From: Micrasema longulum
Taxonomy: Eukaryota > Arthropoda > Insecta > Trichoptera > Brachycentridae
Direction: 5' to 3'
Assembly (NCBI GenBank): GCA_022494885.1
Contig: JAGVSM010002760.1
Location: forward strand, 28,929-92,928
DNA: 64,000 nucleotides
This document shows, in pieces, positions 11,364-21,312 of the stretch (its first letter is position 1; each line of letters starts with the position of its first letter). A model generated the notes under the pieces. That model worked only from the letters and a program-made list of their open reading frames with translations. It ran no database searches and was not told where the DNA came from. The position numbers and the translations under genes were made by a program.

Positions 11364-11397
11364 ATGGCACTTACACCCTTTTAAGTTTCTGGTATTC
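11364..11397 (-). repeat. Right terminal inverted repeat
   Basis: Reverse complement of the left repeat with three mismatches in 34 bases, followed outward by ATAT at 11398-11401. Confidence 0.9.
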
Positions 11398-11401
11398 ATA
11401 T

Positions 11402-12035
11402 GATCTCTGAAACTCCTACAACTCGCGTGAAAACAACGGTTCGCAGGGGAATATTCGAAGCGTTATATTCTATTACCTATCGAAGGAATGGGCTCATGTG
11501 AGGTGTACGGCGGATTGTTACATAGAATTTCTCATATTAGAGTGTACCCGCAGTTGAGGTGAACATGGCCTACACGGGCGGTTAATGTCAATATTGATCG
11601 GGGGCGTCTATGGGCCACGAATAACTTTTATAAAGCGTCGATTTGGAAAAGAGCTTTCCCTTCCCCGATCATGTACTAATAATAGCGACAGTAAAAATAC
11701 CCGTATGAAATTGGTTCCGTACATCAAATCAAAATAAATAACAGATTGAGGTAAATAACAACATACAAATAAATGAGCTATGAAATGTTTGTATATTCAA
11801 CGTTTGTTTTGCCGGAAACTGAACACGCAATCACAGGCATGCTAGAAAAACGCATTTACCGGTAGACTAATCTCCATTTATTTTTTCAGAAACGTTACCT
11901 AGTAGGCATCGAGTTCATTACACTCGTTCAGGATTCCGGTTTTATTTTACACAGAGTACTGTCTTCTTCTTTCCGTTCGAACAAGTAAATACTCAATTTA
12001 ATAAATAAAAAATGTAAACTTCTTCATCATTTTCC
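11402..12035. other. Unassigned stretch
   Basis: Moderately GC-richer (11440-11660) than its surroundings but without a supportable gene or recognised repeat. Confidence 0.4.
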
Positions 12036-12424
12036 TAGCCGCATCCAGTGGTGCATAAAGCGCTGCATTGGCACTCGAATTGCAGCGTATCTAGATCATT
12101 TTTGTTACATGGAAGGTAAGGTGATCAGTTTTACGATTCAAGCGGCAGTCCAGGTTCAAAGAAATATTGCAGTGTGGAACCACCCTTGCAGCTCCGGACC
12201 TACTGTAGGTTCAATTAACATAAAGGACCAGACACTTTTTTTGAAGGGATGGGAGAATAATACGCTTGTATTAATTTACAAACGAGTATATTCCCGTAAC
12301 TTTCCAGTAGATAAAGGTGCGCTAACGTGCCTTAGATCCAGCAATATTTTACCTCCACACTTCCAGGAATCAAACTTTGGACCTCAAAAATAATCAGGGG
12401 AATGCGCCAACAACTACACAATAA
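12036..12424 (-). mobile_element. SINE-A with an internal insertion or expansion
   Basis: On the minus strand the head appears at 12424 (TTGTGTAGTTGTTGGCGCAT, then box B GTTTGATTCC). The tail appears at 12036-12115 (CTTACCTTCCATGTAACAAA, then AATTCGAGTGCCAATGCAGC). The unit is about 390 bp against roughly 240-280 bp elsewhere. The extra sequence lies around 12190-12330 and I do not recognise it. Confidence 0.75.
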
Positions 12425-13452
12425 GGTGAACTCAATAATAAAAAAAAACGCTTTTCGGGAGTTTTACGCCAGAAGTCAAAACATTCGCCCAGGGTTGTGG
12501 TTCTCGCTGTAGTATTTTGTACGTTTTAATAGCTCCTTGTAGGGTGAAATTCGGTCCTTATCTATAAACGTGTGGAACATATCAAAATAATGTTAATAAC
12601 CGTTTAGGTAACTTAAAATTCGAGCGTACTGGCATCAGTTTATGTATTTTTCATTAAAAGCTTTTAGTAATAACATATATTTTTATTGGAATATAATATA
12701 AATAAAGGTCTTTAGAAATTTACAGTTTTTCCCCATCAGATCCCTCGTTACGTTCATACAGAATGTACGTACAAATAAATATATAATTAATATATAAGAT
12801 TACTTATAGGCGTTGATGATACGCCTGTATAATAACAACATGAGTATGTCATTAAAAGTGTATGCTCATGTTAATATTTTGAACCCTTCTTAAATATTAT
12901 TACACAAGTTGTTTTTTTTTTCTTTTCTTATTTTAAAAAACGTATTTGTATTAATGCATTTATTTATTAAATATGTATTTTTAATTTCTTTATATTTTTT
13001 TAATGGGCTCCGGAAGAAGTATTTAGTGATTCCTTATAATTTACGTATTCCGAAAATACAAACACCATATATACACATTCCTTTATTTTGTGTATACTAT
13101 ACATGTAAATTATTGCTAAACTATTCAGTATTTTTCTTTTAGTATAAAACGGGCTGCTTTAATATTGTTTGTTCTGAATAAATTTCCATCAAGAGCAAAA
13201 GTAAACTGTCCCTATAGATAAACACCAAAGGAGTAATTGGTAACCAGCTCAAGATTCCACATAAGTACTAGAATGAGTAATGTCTTCAAAGAACGGCGAT
13301 ATTTCTTCTTGGAAAGTTTTCCAGTCAAAATATTGCCTAGAAAGCGAGTCGATTTGGTGAATAAAGAATTTCAGTATTTAAAAAAAATATATATAATAGA
13401 CTGTAAAGCTAAGGATTTTCTTTTTAATTATCGTATTATCATCGCTGTGATT
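12425..13452. other. Unassigned very AT-rich stretch
   Basis: No gene is supported. Open frames at 12909-13142 and 13237-13458 have no recognisable domain and their composition follows the local AT bias. Confidence 0.4.
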
Positions 13453-13700
13453 GTTTAAAGGTTTGCAAGTTTAAATTACTCTGCCTGTGACGTCACTAGT
13501 AGTTGGCGTCGGCGAGTTGTCCTGACTGGTGAGTCGGCCTCCCGGAATCCGGAAATCTATCCAACACTGTTGATTGGTTGATTAACAAGAACTTGTGACG
13601 TAGTTCAAAATATGTCATTTCTATTAAAACCATTTTTTTTTGGTAAACTTTCGAGAAACTTCGAGTTTAATAATCTCCGTTACGAAATAACTAATGCAAT
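13453..13700 (+). repeat. Family E dispersed repeat (TGACGTCAC block)
   Basis: The block TGTGACGTCACTAG, a TTGGTTGATT motif, the GTGACGTAGTTCAAA motif and TTTCGAGAAACTTC follow in the same order and spacing at 35564-35800. Both copies are in plus orientation, about 240 bp long and non-coding. Two copies cannot define its ends or class. Confidence 0.7.
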
Positions 13701-13814
13701 TAATGTGCACGAGTCGATTTAATTTATCCTTACCTGACGGGGAAAATAATCGCTTTAAGTGAACTGCTGGACACAGCACAACGCAAAACATTAAAATGCT
13801 CTAATTTTTTTTAC

Positions 13815-14145
13815 AATATTTTGAGTTTGTCCAAATGTTTCTAGAAAATGACTGGATTTCACCTCCTAGGGAGTCACTAAGATTAACAAATTACAACAGG
13901 AATGGAGAACACTCTAGATAAGGGAATATAGGATTCTAGGCATTTACAGGGCTTATGACCTGTCATTGACTTGTTAATGTGGCCACTTTACACACTGTGT
14001 AATAATTACCATTTACCTATGTGTGAACATCTATATTTCTTCATTTCTTCCATCTGGTGATTTTGGTGAAGTAATAGATCTGAATCCTTTATTGTTGGGA
14101 AAAGATTCATCTGATCGAATTATTTCACATACTAGGCAACGCGCG
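13815..14145 (+). repeat. Family C, single plus copy
   Basis: Runs from CAATATTTTGAGTTTGTCC through CTCCTAGGGAG, the AGGGCTTATGACCTGTCA block and CACACTGTGTAA to ACATACTAGGCAACGC. It ends abruptly in unrelated GC-rich sequence (CGACGTGCAGTTCGCGAG). Confidence 0.8.
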
Positions 14146-14309
14146 ACGTGCAGTTCGCGAGACGTCCAAGATTCAACTAACTGCGCGCGCGGATGGTGAA
14201 AGGTGCGCAGGATGGTAAATTTTTGTTACTGTGAAATTTTTTCGACTCTAATCGTATTTTTAATGTCACTTTTGAAATTATACTTACGACCGGCTAATTC
14301 TTAGTAATC

Positions 14310-14475
14310 AACTTTTGCGCAACGCCTGAAAACAATTTTACATTTTTTTAAGCTTCTTCTTGGACCAGTTGGTTTCATTACAATGTTTGAGTTTATCCAA
14401 ATGTTTGTAGACAGTGTCTGGATTTCCACCCCCTAGGGAGGCACTGTCAACTCCTAGACTTTTATATTCTAGAGT
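14310..14475 (+). repeat. Family C junction fragment (3' part joined to 5' part)
   Basis: The far 3' part (CAACGCCTGAAAACAATTTT, CTTCTTCTTGGACCAG) runs directly into the 5' end (CAATGTTTGAGTTTATCCAAA, CCCCTAGGGAGG), then stops. This order suggests two units head to tail, or a circularly permuted unit. Confidence 0.6.
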
Positions 14476-15099
14476 TTTATTCATACAAAAATTCGAGTGC
14501 GTTCAGCATGTGTAATCTGTCTTTTTAATTATGGTTTAATTACTGGAATTTATTTTCATTTGGTCTTCGCCAAGTGCTTAAACCTATACATGATTTCTAT
14601 GTTTTGAGATGGTTGGCTCTTAAATCGAAAAATAATTAGCAATCTGGTCCAGAATTGGTGTCTGGTCTAAATAGTCAATAAATTACCAATTACTATATAC
14701 TACTCTATACTCGTAGAATAACTAAATGAAGCTTTTTATGTTGAAACAGTTAATCACCATTTTGCATTTAAGAGAATTCAAGAACGAATAAGTAAATGTC
14801 ATCAACACATTTGATTTAAAATATTATTTTTTTAAATCGACTCATGACAATGTGTTATATGTTTTTCACCATCATCGGCTTAATCATGGTGATCACTTAC
14901 AGCATGAAACACCCAGGTTTCAGTGAAATCACAGTTTATTTACTGTGACCTTTTCGGAAATAAAATCCGGAACTCCAGTGCGCGAGTCAAGTCAGTAGTA
15001 TGGCAGAGAAGGCTTTTTGTAATTTTTTTAGTTTTTTAGTTTTTAAAAGATTTAATAAATATTTTAGTAAATATGAAAAAACAGTATCAATATTTTATT

Positions 15100-15286
15100 T
15101 TTTTTTAAGAAAAAAATAAATATTTGCGTTCTCATGATTAACCCAAATATTTCATTTTGAGGGCCATTTTCAACGAGTTGTAAATAAATCGCTATTAGAA
15201 AATGGAATCAAGTTGAGGTAGAGTGGGATTCAAACCACGGACCTTTGGTCCGTGAGTCCGAGACACTAGCCACGGGACCACAACCT
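15100..15286 (-). mobile_element. SINE-B, well-preserved copy
   Basis: The minus-strand head GGTTGTGGTCCCGTGGCTAG and box-B-like GGTTTGAATCC are clean. The body has CATTTTCTAATAGCGA, AAAATGGCCCTCAAAATG and the GAACGCAAATATTTA end. Its head contains ACGGACCAAAGGTCCGT, a palindrome where an anticodon arm would be. Confidence 0.85.
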
Positions 15287-16871
15287 GATTTTAATTTAAT
15301 TTGCGGATTGAAATTAAGTCATATTTCAGCTCTCCTGAACAAATTCCAAAATCACATATGGTCGCCTCTGCCATCTGACTACCAAAGTGTGTTGACTATT
15401 AAGCCACACCTTTGTATTATTTTAAGGACAAACGCGTGTGTAGATAAAACAAAAATATGATAAAATGATATTATAAGTACATTGTTGCTTTTCCATGACA
15501 AAATGGTTTTATACTTTGAAGTACATATTTGTATGAGTTGCTCTGAAAAAAATATTCTGGAAGAAAATAACTGTGGATTCTGATTTTTGTACAATTTTGG
15601 TCAAGAGTGCTTAGCAGTAAAAACTAGCAGCGTAAATCGTGGCGTAGATTTATTTCACCGTTTTGTTTTTCACATTTAATGGAAAGCCACGGAGATTTGG
15701 CAAGCTTTTAGTACACAAAAACAATGATGGATTTTTTGCCAAGACAATATAAATGGATAAGCACAGAAAACATTTATTACCTTTTCTTAAGTAGGGTCAT
15801 TTAAAATCTTAGCTCTAACCGAGTCTTTTTCATATTGATGAATCATTCAAACACTTTCTATTTTTTTATAATTAATAATACATAAATATTTCCCTAGGTC
15901 TCAGGCGATGGTTTGCGGGCATATATTTGCCTATCATACCTAAACAAAACCATTCACCCGGCACCTGCGAGATTGTGTCACCTTTCCAGTTCTCACTGGA
16001 GATATTCTCATTCAGTGCCTTCACGTCGCGGGGGTGGGCACCTTTCACCTCAGTAGAGAAGTGTTTAGGTGGCAATGTTTCGAAGAGGACCCAGTATCGC
16101 GGGGTACAGTGAGATTCTTCGCCTAAGGCTACAGGTAGACCTTGACGGCTATGATGGTGGAGATGAATAGTTGATGGTAACTTTCAAAACCCTAGTTAGC
16201 AATAGGGGTTACTATCTTGGTGTCAGGGAGCAAAACGTAAAAAAAATACCAAACAACAAATCTCCTTAACCAACGCGTAGACTGAGAAATAGGAGGGCTG
16301 ACCCCAAGCAAATATTACATACATATACAGCCAGAAAGAAGAAGGAAAATAATACACGAATATAAGACACATGCAAATAAATAAATGCATTATTTTAATT
16401 AATATAAAAACACTTTGTTTTTAGACACTTTTTATTTATTTAACTACCAATCGGTTTTTGAGCTAAAAATATAACAAAGAGACAAAAAACAACCAAATAC
16501 AGGAAGAATATAATCAAATAAAAATACTATATACATTTTAGTATAATATTTTCAAAATAAGTCTATGAGCTTTACTATAATAAGGGATCAAGTGGTTGAG
16601 TTATTATTTTAATTCACCGGGTAGATTGCTACTGCGGGTCAGTCATTGATTTTTTACCATACTATTGATCAAAACGCATCGTTCAATATATTTTTTAGTG
16701 AAATGTCTTCAAACGAATTCAGACAAATCTCAATAACATAAGTACATACATTTATTTTGCCTCGCAAACAAACATTAATAGATGGGATTGTTGCTGAAAT
16801 TCGGGCCGTTTAAATACAGGTGGAAAGGTACACAAAGTTTAAAATTTCTCAAAAAATTAGCAAAAAAATAA
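15287..16871. other. Unassigned stretch
   Basis: No gene can be supported. A GC-richer block at 15895-16150 has a minus-strand frame (SQVPGEWFCLGMIGKYMP) that I do not recognise. It could be a relic of a mobile element. Confidence 0.4.
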
Positions 16872-16934
16872 TCCCGTAAATCCCTAGACTCTATATTCTC
16901 TTATTTAAAAGGTTCTACATCGCTGTTGATATAT
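16872..16934 (-). repeat. Family C, short fragment
   Basis: About 60 bases match the outer arm of family C on the minus strand (CAACAGCGATG, then a TAGGGATTTACGGG-type block). The rest of the unit is absent. Confidence 0.55.
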
Positions 16935-18508
16935 CTGTCAAATTTCAGATAAAAGATGATAAAAAACAGAACAAAGAGTGTAATGAAAAGAGATGTGCTT
17001 GTTTACATAAACTAAATTGCTTGAAATAAGTTTTTTTTTAATTAAAATATTTATTTGCGTGCATTTTTTATAATAAATACTATATATTTATATTATTTAT
17101 TATAATATATATATATATATATACGTGTGTTTGTATATGTACATATGTACGTGTAAATTAGTTTGTGCTAACTGAATAAATCAGTATTCCCACGCACAGG
17201 GCCCAAGTCTATGTGGGTTAATTTTTCCTATTTTATAATATCCTAATTTTTTATGTTTTATATATTTTCTGTGCACTTGTTTCTAAATAGTTCTTGGTAT
17301 TAAAAAATATTCAAAATCGATGTCGTTTTAGATAACTATATCATTTCCTTAATATTAAATCATTTTCTTTGTTTGTGGAAATCAAAAGCGATAAAGGAAA
17401 AGTCAGTGGTGTGTAAAATAATGTATTTTCCTACAATGTATCTTCATCGGGAGATATTTAGCGGGGGCGTTATTCATCATGGTCGTCAGTAAGGCTGATA
17501 GTTAACTGTTTCCGGTTAGTTAGGCTTGTTTCCGGTTCCGGGCGGAGAGTTCCGGGTCGGGACATGGCACCTAACCGCAATACTTCGGCCAATTGTGGAA
17601 CTTCTAGTTTTCTGTAGCTCCGTTGGATTGGAATGAAACTTTTTTGATTATAACGAATATCGTAAATAATCAGCAACATATATAATATTTCAAATTTTTG
17701 CAGACTATTTTTTTAACTAACGAATTCCCTTGACAATATTCTGCAATTTTGTTGAAAAATAAGGACGTATACAAAATATTGAAATTCTTGGATTTATACA
17801 GCCGTTTTGATGCACATTGAGGTTTTCTGAGTTGTTTCGCCGAGTGTTTTTTGTACTTTTTGCAGACGTTGATCTCATTAAGTTTTTTATGCAATGCGTT
17901 TTAAAACGACCAAAAAGAATGTAAATGACACATGGCACAGTATAGCTGAGTTAAGACATTGTTTTTCTTAATGACATTACCATTTTCAGGCTGGTTTTGC
18001 AAGCAGGAAAATAAAACAGCTTAAGCCACCGATGTTTGAGTTAGTCATTAAAAACATACAAAAAAATACTCTCCATTACACCTTAGTTGATCAAAATACC
18101 CCCTAGAATGAAGTCTGACGGGTACAATTACGAATAGTATACGTACTCCCGTAAGTAAAGAAACCTCAGAAATTTCTTCTGAACTATCCCCAGCATAACA
18201 AACTACTTCAACTCGTATGGTGTCTAGATCAGAGATCCACACTCAAGTCTGCTTCGCACCAAAGACTAATAAAGAAGCTATAGAAAACGAGTATCGAAGA
18301 TACAAATATTAATTATTTCTGAATGCTTTTTTTTACACTTTTTTATTCACCGGGATAAAATAATCAGTAACTTTTATAATAGATGGGCCACAACAATACA
18401 ATAATTATTCAAACTTATTAAAATAACATTTTATAAACTTTTGTATTTATTCCATAATATTTTATAAAAATGTCCATCTGACCAAAATAATTCAATTCAA
18501 TAAGAATG
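16935..18508. other. Unassigned stretch with an AT microsatellite
   Basis: A (TA)n tract lies at about 17104-17122 and runs into GTGTGTTTGTATATGTACATA. GC-richer blocks occur at 17465-17600 and 18105-18250, with no domain that I recognise. Confidence 0.45.
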
Positions 18509-18509
18509 A

Positions 18510-18999
18510 TTTTTTTTTAAAGGAAATATTTGCGTTCTTATTATTTGTTTATTTTAAAGGAACAAACAGTCGACAATTAAATAGTAACATTTAAAAATAT
18601 ACAGTTTAAAGACAGACCAGCACAGTTTCTAAATAAGAATGAGAGTAAGTGATATGTGTTTATGTGTATTAGTGTAGGAGTAAGTGTTCAGGTGTGTGTA
18701 AGTGTGAGCATCATTGAATAGTAAGTGGAATCGTATCGCAGCCAGAAATAAGGAGTCTTAATTTATTTTTAAATAAATTAAGGGGCATGTATAATATATT
18801 AAAAGATGAAAAAAAAGCGTTATAGTTAGAGCAAAAACGATAGAGGATATTTACCCAAATATTTCGATTTCTGGGCCATTTTCAACGAGTTGTAAATAAC
18901 TCACTATTAGAAAATAGGACTCAAGCAGGGGTAGAGTGGGGTTTGAACCTCGGACCCCTGACCGGTGAGTCCGCAACACTAGCCACCGGACCACAACCC
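18510..18999 (-). mobile_element. SINE-B interrupted by a ~310-bp insertion
   Basis: The distal end (TTTAAAGGAAATATTTGCG) is at 18517-18535. The rest (TTTACCCAAATATTTCG through the tRNA-like head ending at 18999) is at 18851-18999. Sequence between about 18541 and 18850 is absent from other SINE-B copies. The insert has a near-palindrome CTTAATTTATTTTTAAATAA at 18756 and TG-rich stretches. Its class is unknown. Confidence 0.7.
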
Positions 19000-19001
19000 G
19001 A

Positions 19002-19675
19002 TGCGATTTAATAAATTTAATTTTGAATTCTCTATATATCTATTTTGTATTAATTAAACACATTTAACTGTATCATTTGAAGATGCCACGAAAGTAATGA
19101 AACTGGTCACGAGTTTCTCTGAATTTGAAGATTTAAGTATCACTCGTCTTTTATTTTAAAAATAAATTAAATCATCAAGCTTGACAAAAAACATAACGCA
19201 CCAAAAATTTTATCAAATTTTCGGCAATTTCCAAAACGAAAATAGTAACTTTGTATGAATCAACTAATGACTGATGCATTCATTAAATGACTTGTTTGTT
19301 AATGAATGATTTGACTATTCAAAGCTTTCCAGTGAAAATACCACGACATAATTACTGTCGATACATTTTATAAATCATGCATTGTGAGCAATCACTAATC
19401 ATCAAATAGTGTAATTACTTCCATGAACAATCATGTCTTGGTTCAAGTTTTGAATCATGAGATAATTCTGACACATTTAGAGACATTTTTTCTTTATACT
19501 TCGAATTTAAAAAAATAAAATCCTCTCAAAATATTTTTTTTATGTTGCAGTGAGAATAACAAAAATAAATAATACATTTATTTTCATATGGACGTCTAGT
19601 TGATAATAAAAAATACTTGGCGTTATCCAAGTAATAACATCTGTTTTTTAATTATATCATTCCTATTTTTCCTGT
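19002..19675. other. Unassigned stretch
   Basis: AT-rich, no gene or recognised repeat. Confidence 0.4.
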
Positions 19676-19806
19676 TTGCTCGGGCTCGCGACCCACTTAG
19701 CAAGGCAAAAGCTAATCCTGGGGGAAGAGGGGGAGGGGGGGGTCGCCATCTATTTTTCCACTCGTAAGGAAGTAGCGCATTCAAAAAGGTTAAAAAACAC
19801 TGCTCT
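19676..19806 (-). mobile_element. Possible hAT-type element end
   Basis: On the minus strand the sequence starts CAGTGTTTTTTAACCTTTTT and continues through a C-rich tract to GTCGCGAGCC. This resembles the CAGTGTTTCTCAACCTTTTT...CGCGACCC ends of hAT non-autonomous elements (family knowledge). The partner end is not visible, so this is a truncated or eroded end at best. Confidence 0.4.
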
Positions 19807-20314
19807 AAGCAATGTCTACCAACCATCCAAAAATAGACTGGTTATATTAGTCAAGATTTCAGATAGTGCTTGTACACATATAAATATGTTTTTATTATAT
19901 TTAAAACGCTTACTTAAAAACAAAAGAAAGAGGTTTACGGAAAAATAGTCCTGGGCATCCACTGCTGACTATCGACGAACAGTCAGCAGACGTCCAGGAC
20001 GTCGAGAACCTGATGCCTTGTAAAGAAGGCAAGCGTGGTTTAGGGTCTCAGGAGGCATCCGCAGTATATGGCCCAGCCAACCATATCGCATCTGTTTGAC
20101 GACAGTTGTCACCGCAGTTTACTGCGCCTATTCTTTTATTACTTTATTCATCACAAAGTCAAACCACCGCAAACCCAAGATTCTTCTGAGACACCTATTC
20201 TTAAAACTAAGAAATTTGCTTTTTTGGGTCCTAGAGAGGTGCCACGATTCACGCCCATAGAGGAGAATAGGTGTCACGCAGGCGTTTTATGGGCGGCATT
20301 TGGTTTTCACTGAG

Positions 20315-20324
20315 TAAATATCCG
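20315..20324 (+). repeat. Target-site duplication, left copy
   Basis: TAAATATCCG here and again at 20570-20579 on the other side of the SINE. The minus-strand LINE frame is continuous across one copy (SDIY). This fixes the SINE boundaries. Confidence 0.85.
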
Positions 20325-20569
20325 TATATAATCGGCTTCGTGGTGTAATGGTCAGCGCGTTTGCCTACCATGCCAGATGTCTCTGGTTCGATTCCCGACA
20401 TGGTTGATATGAAATATTAATTTAAAACGGTGTTTTTATAAAAAAAAAAAATTTTTTCATAGTCCCTGGACTGGTTCCTGAAGCGTAAGACTGATCATCT
20501 TACCTTCATGTAACAAAAATGTGTACCAATACAGTGCCCTATGCACCATTAAATGTGGTAAGGGAATGA
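20325..20569 (+). mobile_element. SINE-A inserted in a LINE, with 10-bp target duplication
   Basis: The head starts near 20333 (CGGCTTCGTGGTGTAATGGT, box B GGTTCGATTCC). The tail has CTTACCTTCATGTAACAAAAA and ATGCACCATTAAATGTGG and ends GGGAATGA. TAAATATCCG flanks both sides. It is the clearest case in the window of SINE-A mobility. The insert is younger than the surrounding LINE. Confidence 0.92.
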
Positions 20570-20968
20570 TAAATATCCGATCTCCAGACAGCATTCATAC
20601 TGTTGAATGTGGCGCCTGCTACTCCTAACCGCACTCCCTGTTCTTTTTGAAAGCTGCCATTTTCTGTAACATGTACACTCAGGTATTTGAAACTCGAGAC
20701 CCTTTCGATGATTTGGTTTGACAGTGGATATTGAACATCAAGACACAAAGTATTACACTGGTTTTTTGCATTAAATTTCAATAAATATGTACCCTCTAAT
20801 ATGATTTATTATAATATATGTTACTAAAACAACATAAATTGCAAATATGGCATAATAACCTAGGAAGAACGGGAAAATCTTTAAAAAATTGCGTAAGATT
20901 CAAACTAAAATTGTTAATTTGAAATTTTTTGTAAAATGGCAGACATATTGATTTAAGCCAGTGTTTTC

Positions 20969-21312
20969 CAACCTTGTTGGTGACTTTGTGAGGAATGAAG
21001 TAATAAGAGAATAGGCGCAGCAAACTCCGGTGACAACTGTCATCAAACGGATGCGATACGGTTGGCTAGGCCGTATACTGCGGATGCCTCCTGAGAGCCT
21101 CAACCACACTTGCCTACTTTACAAGGCATCGGGTTCTCGACGTCCTGGACATCCACTGCTGACTGTTCATCGACAGTCTATGTCAGAATTGCGGGACGAG
21201 AACCTGACTTGGGAGGACGCAAAGAAGTTGGCAGCCGATAGAGATGCATGGAGACTCTTTGTGGACACCATTTACTCGAACTAGGAAGCGGACATCGAAT
21301 GATGATGATGAT
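20969..21312 (+). pseudogene. LINE reverse transcriptase C-terminus with GAT tail
   Basis: The frame reads VGDFVRNEVIRE, stop, AQQTPVTTVIKRMRYGW, LGRILRMPPESLNH, SGSRRPGHPLLTVHRQ, then LTWEDAKKLAADRDAW and RLFVDTIYSN before a natural stop at 21284. After 27 bases comes GAATGATGATGATGAT. It is the same family as the inverted relic at 19946-20785 and preserves the complete C-terminus. Both copies share the TAG after the (I/V)(R/K)E triplet, so either both descend from one defective copy or the stop arose before duplication. Only the last ~110 codons remain, which is typical of 5' truncation during target-primed reverse transcription. Confidence 0.85.

Larger units (their letters stand above)
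8473..11397 (-). mobile_element. TIR DNA transposon with ATAT target duplication
   Basis: Both ends carry an inverted repeat of 34 bases matching at 31 positions (GAATACCAGAAACTTAAAAGG at the tip). Both ends are flanked by ATAT (8469-8472 and 11398-11401), a 4-bp target duplication. The interior encodes a two-exon transposase-like protein on the minus strand. A motif of the type TGGCACTTACACCYTTTTAA recurs several times near each end. The transposase belongs to a widespread insect and cnidarian family with a CDxC knuckle and a DDE-type core. I cannot name its superfamily with confidence; Sola-like is a guess. The element is probably non-autonomous now because the gene is frameshifted. Confidence 0.85.
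19946..20785 (-). pseudogene. LINE reverse transcriptase C-terminal half, split by SINE-A
   Basis: Reading the minus strand from 20781: VSSFKYL, then AGATFNSMNAVWRSDIY. A SINE interrupts at 20569-20325. The frame then resumes with VTPILLYGRESWHL, RCLRRILGLRWFDFVMNKVI, and MRYGWLGHILRMPPETLNH. This order (FKYLG, YG.E.W, RCLRRILG, RW.GH.LRM, GRP) is the thumb and C-terminal region of RTE/CR1-like non-LTR reverse transcriptases (family knowledge). Two in-frame stops and a stop after KVIKE mark it as dead. The same family lies in opposite orientation at 20969-21312. At the 3' edge the sequence folds back on itself (19952-20000) and the true protein end is lost. Confidence 0.85.

Noticed and set aside
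15872..16112. Overlapping 60-67-codon frames on both strands
   Set aside because: No recognisable domain in either frame. Complementary open frames in a GC-richer patch are expected by chance.
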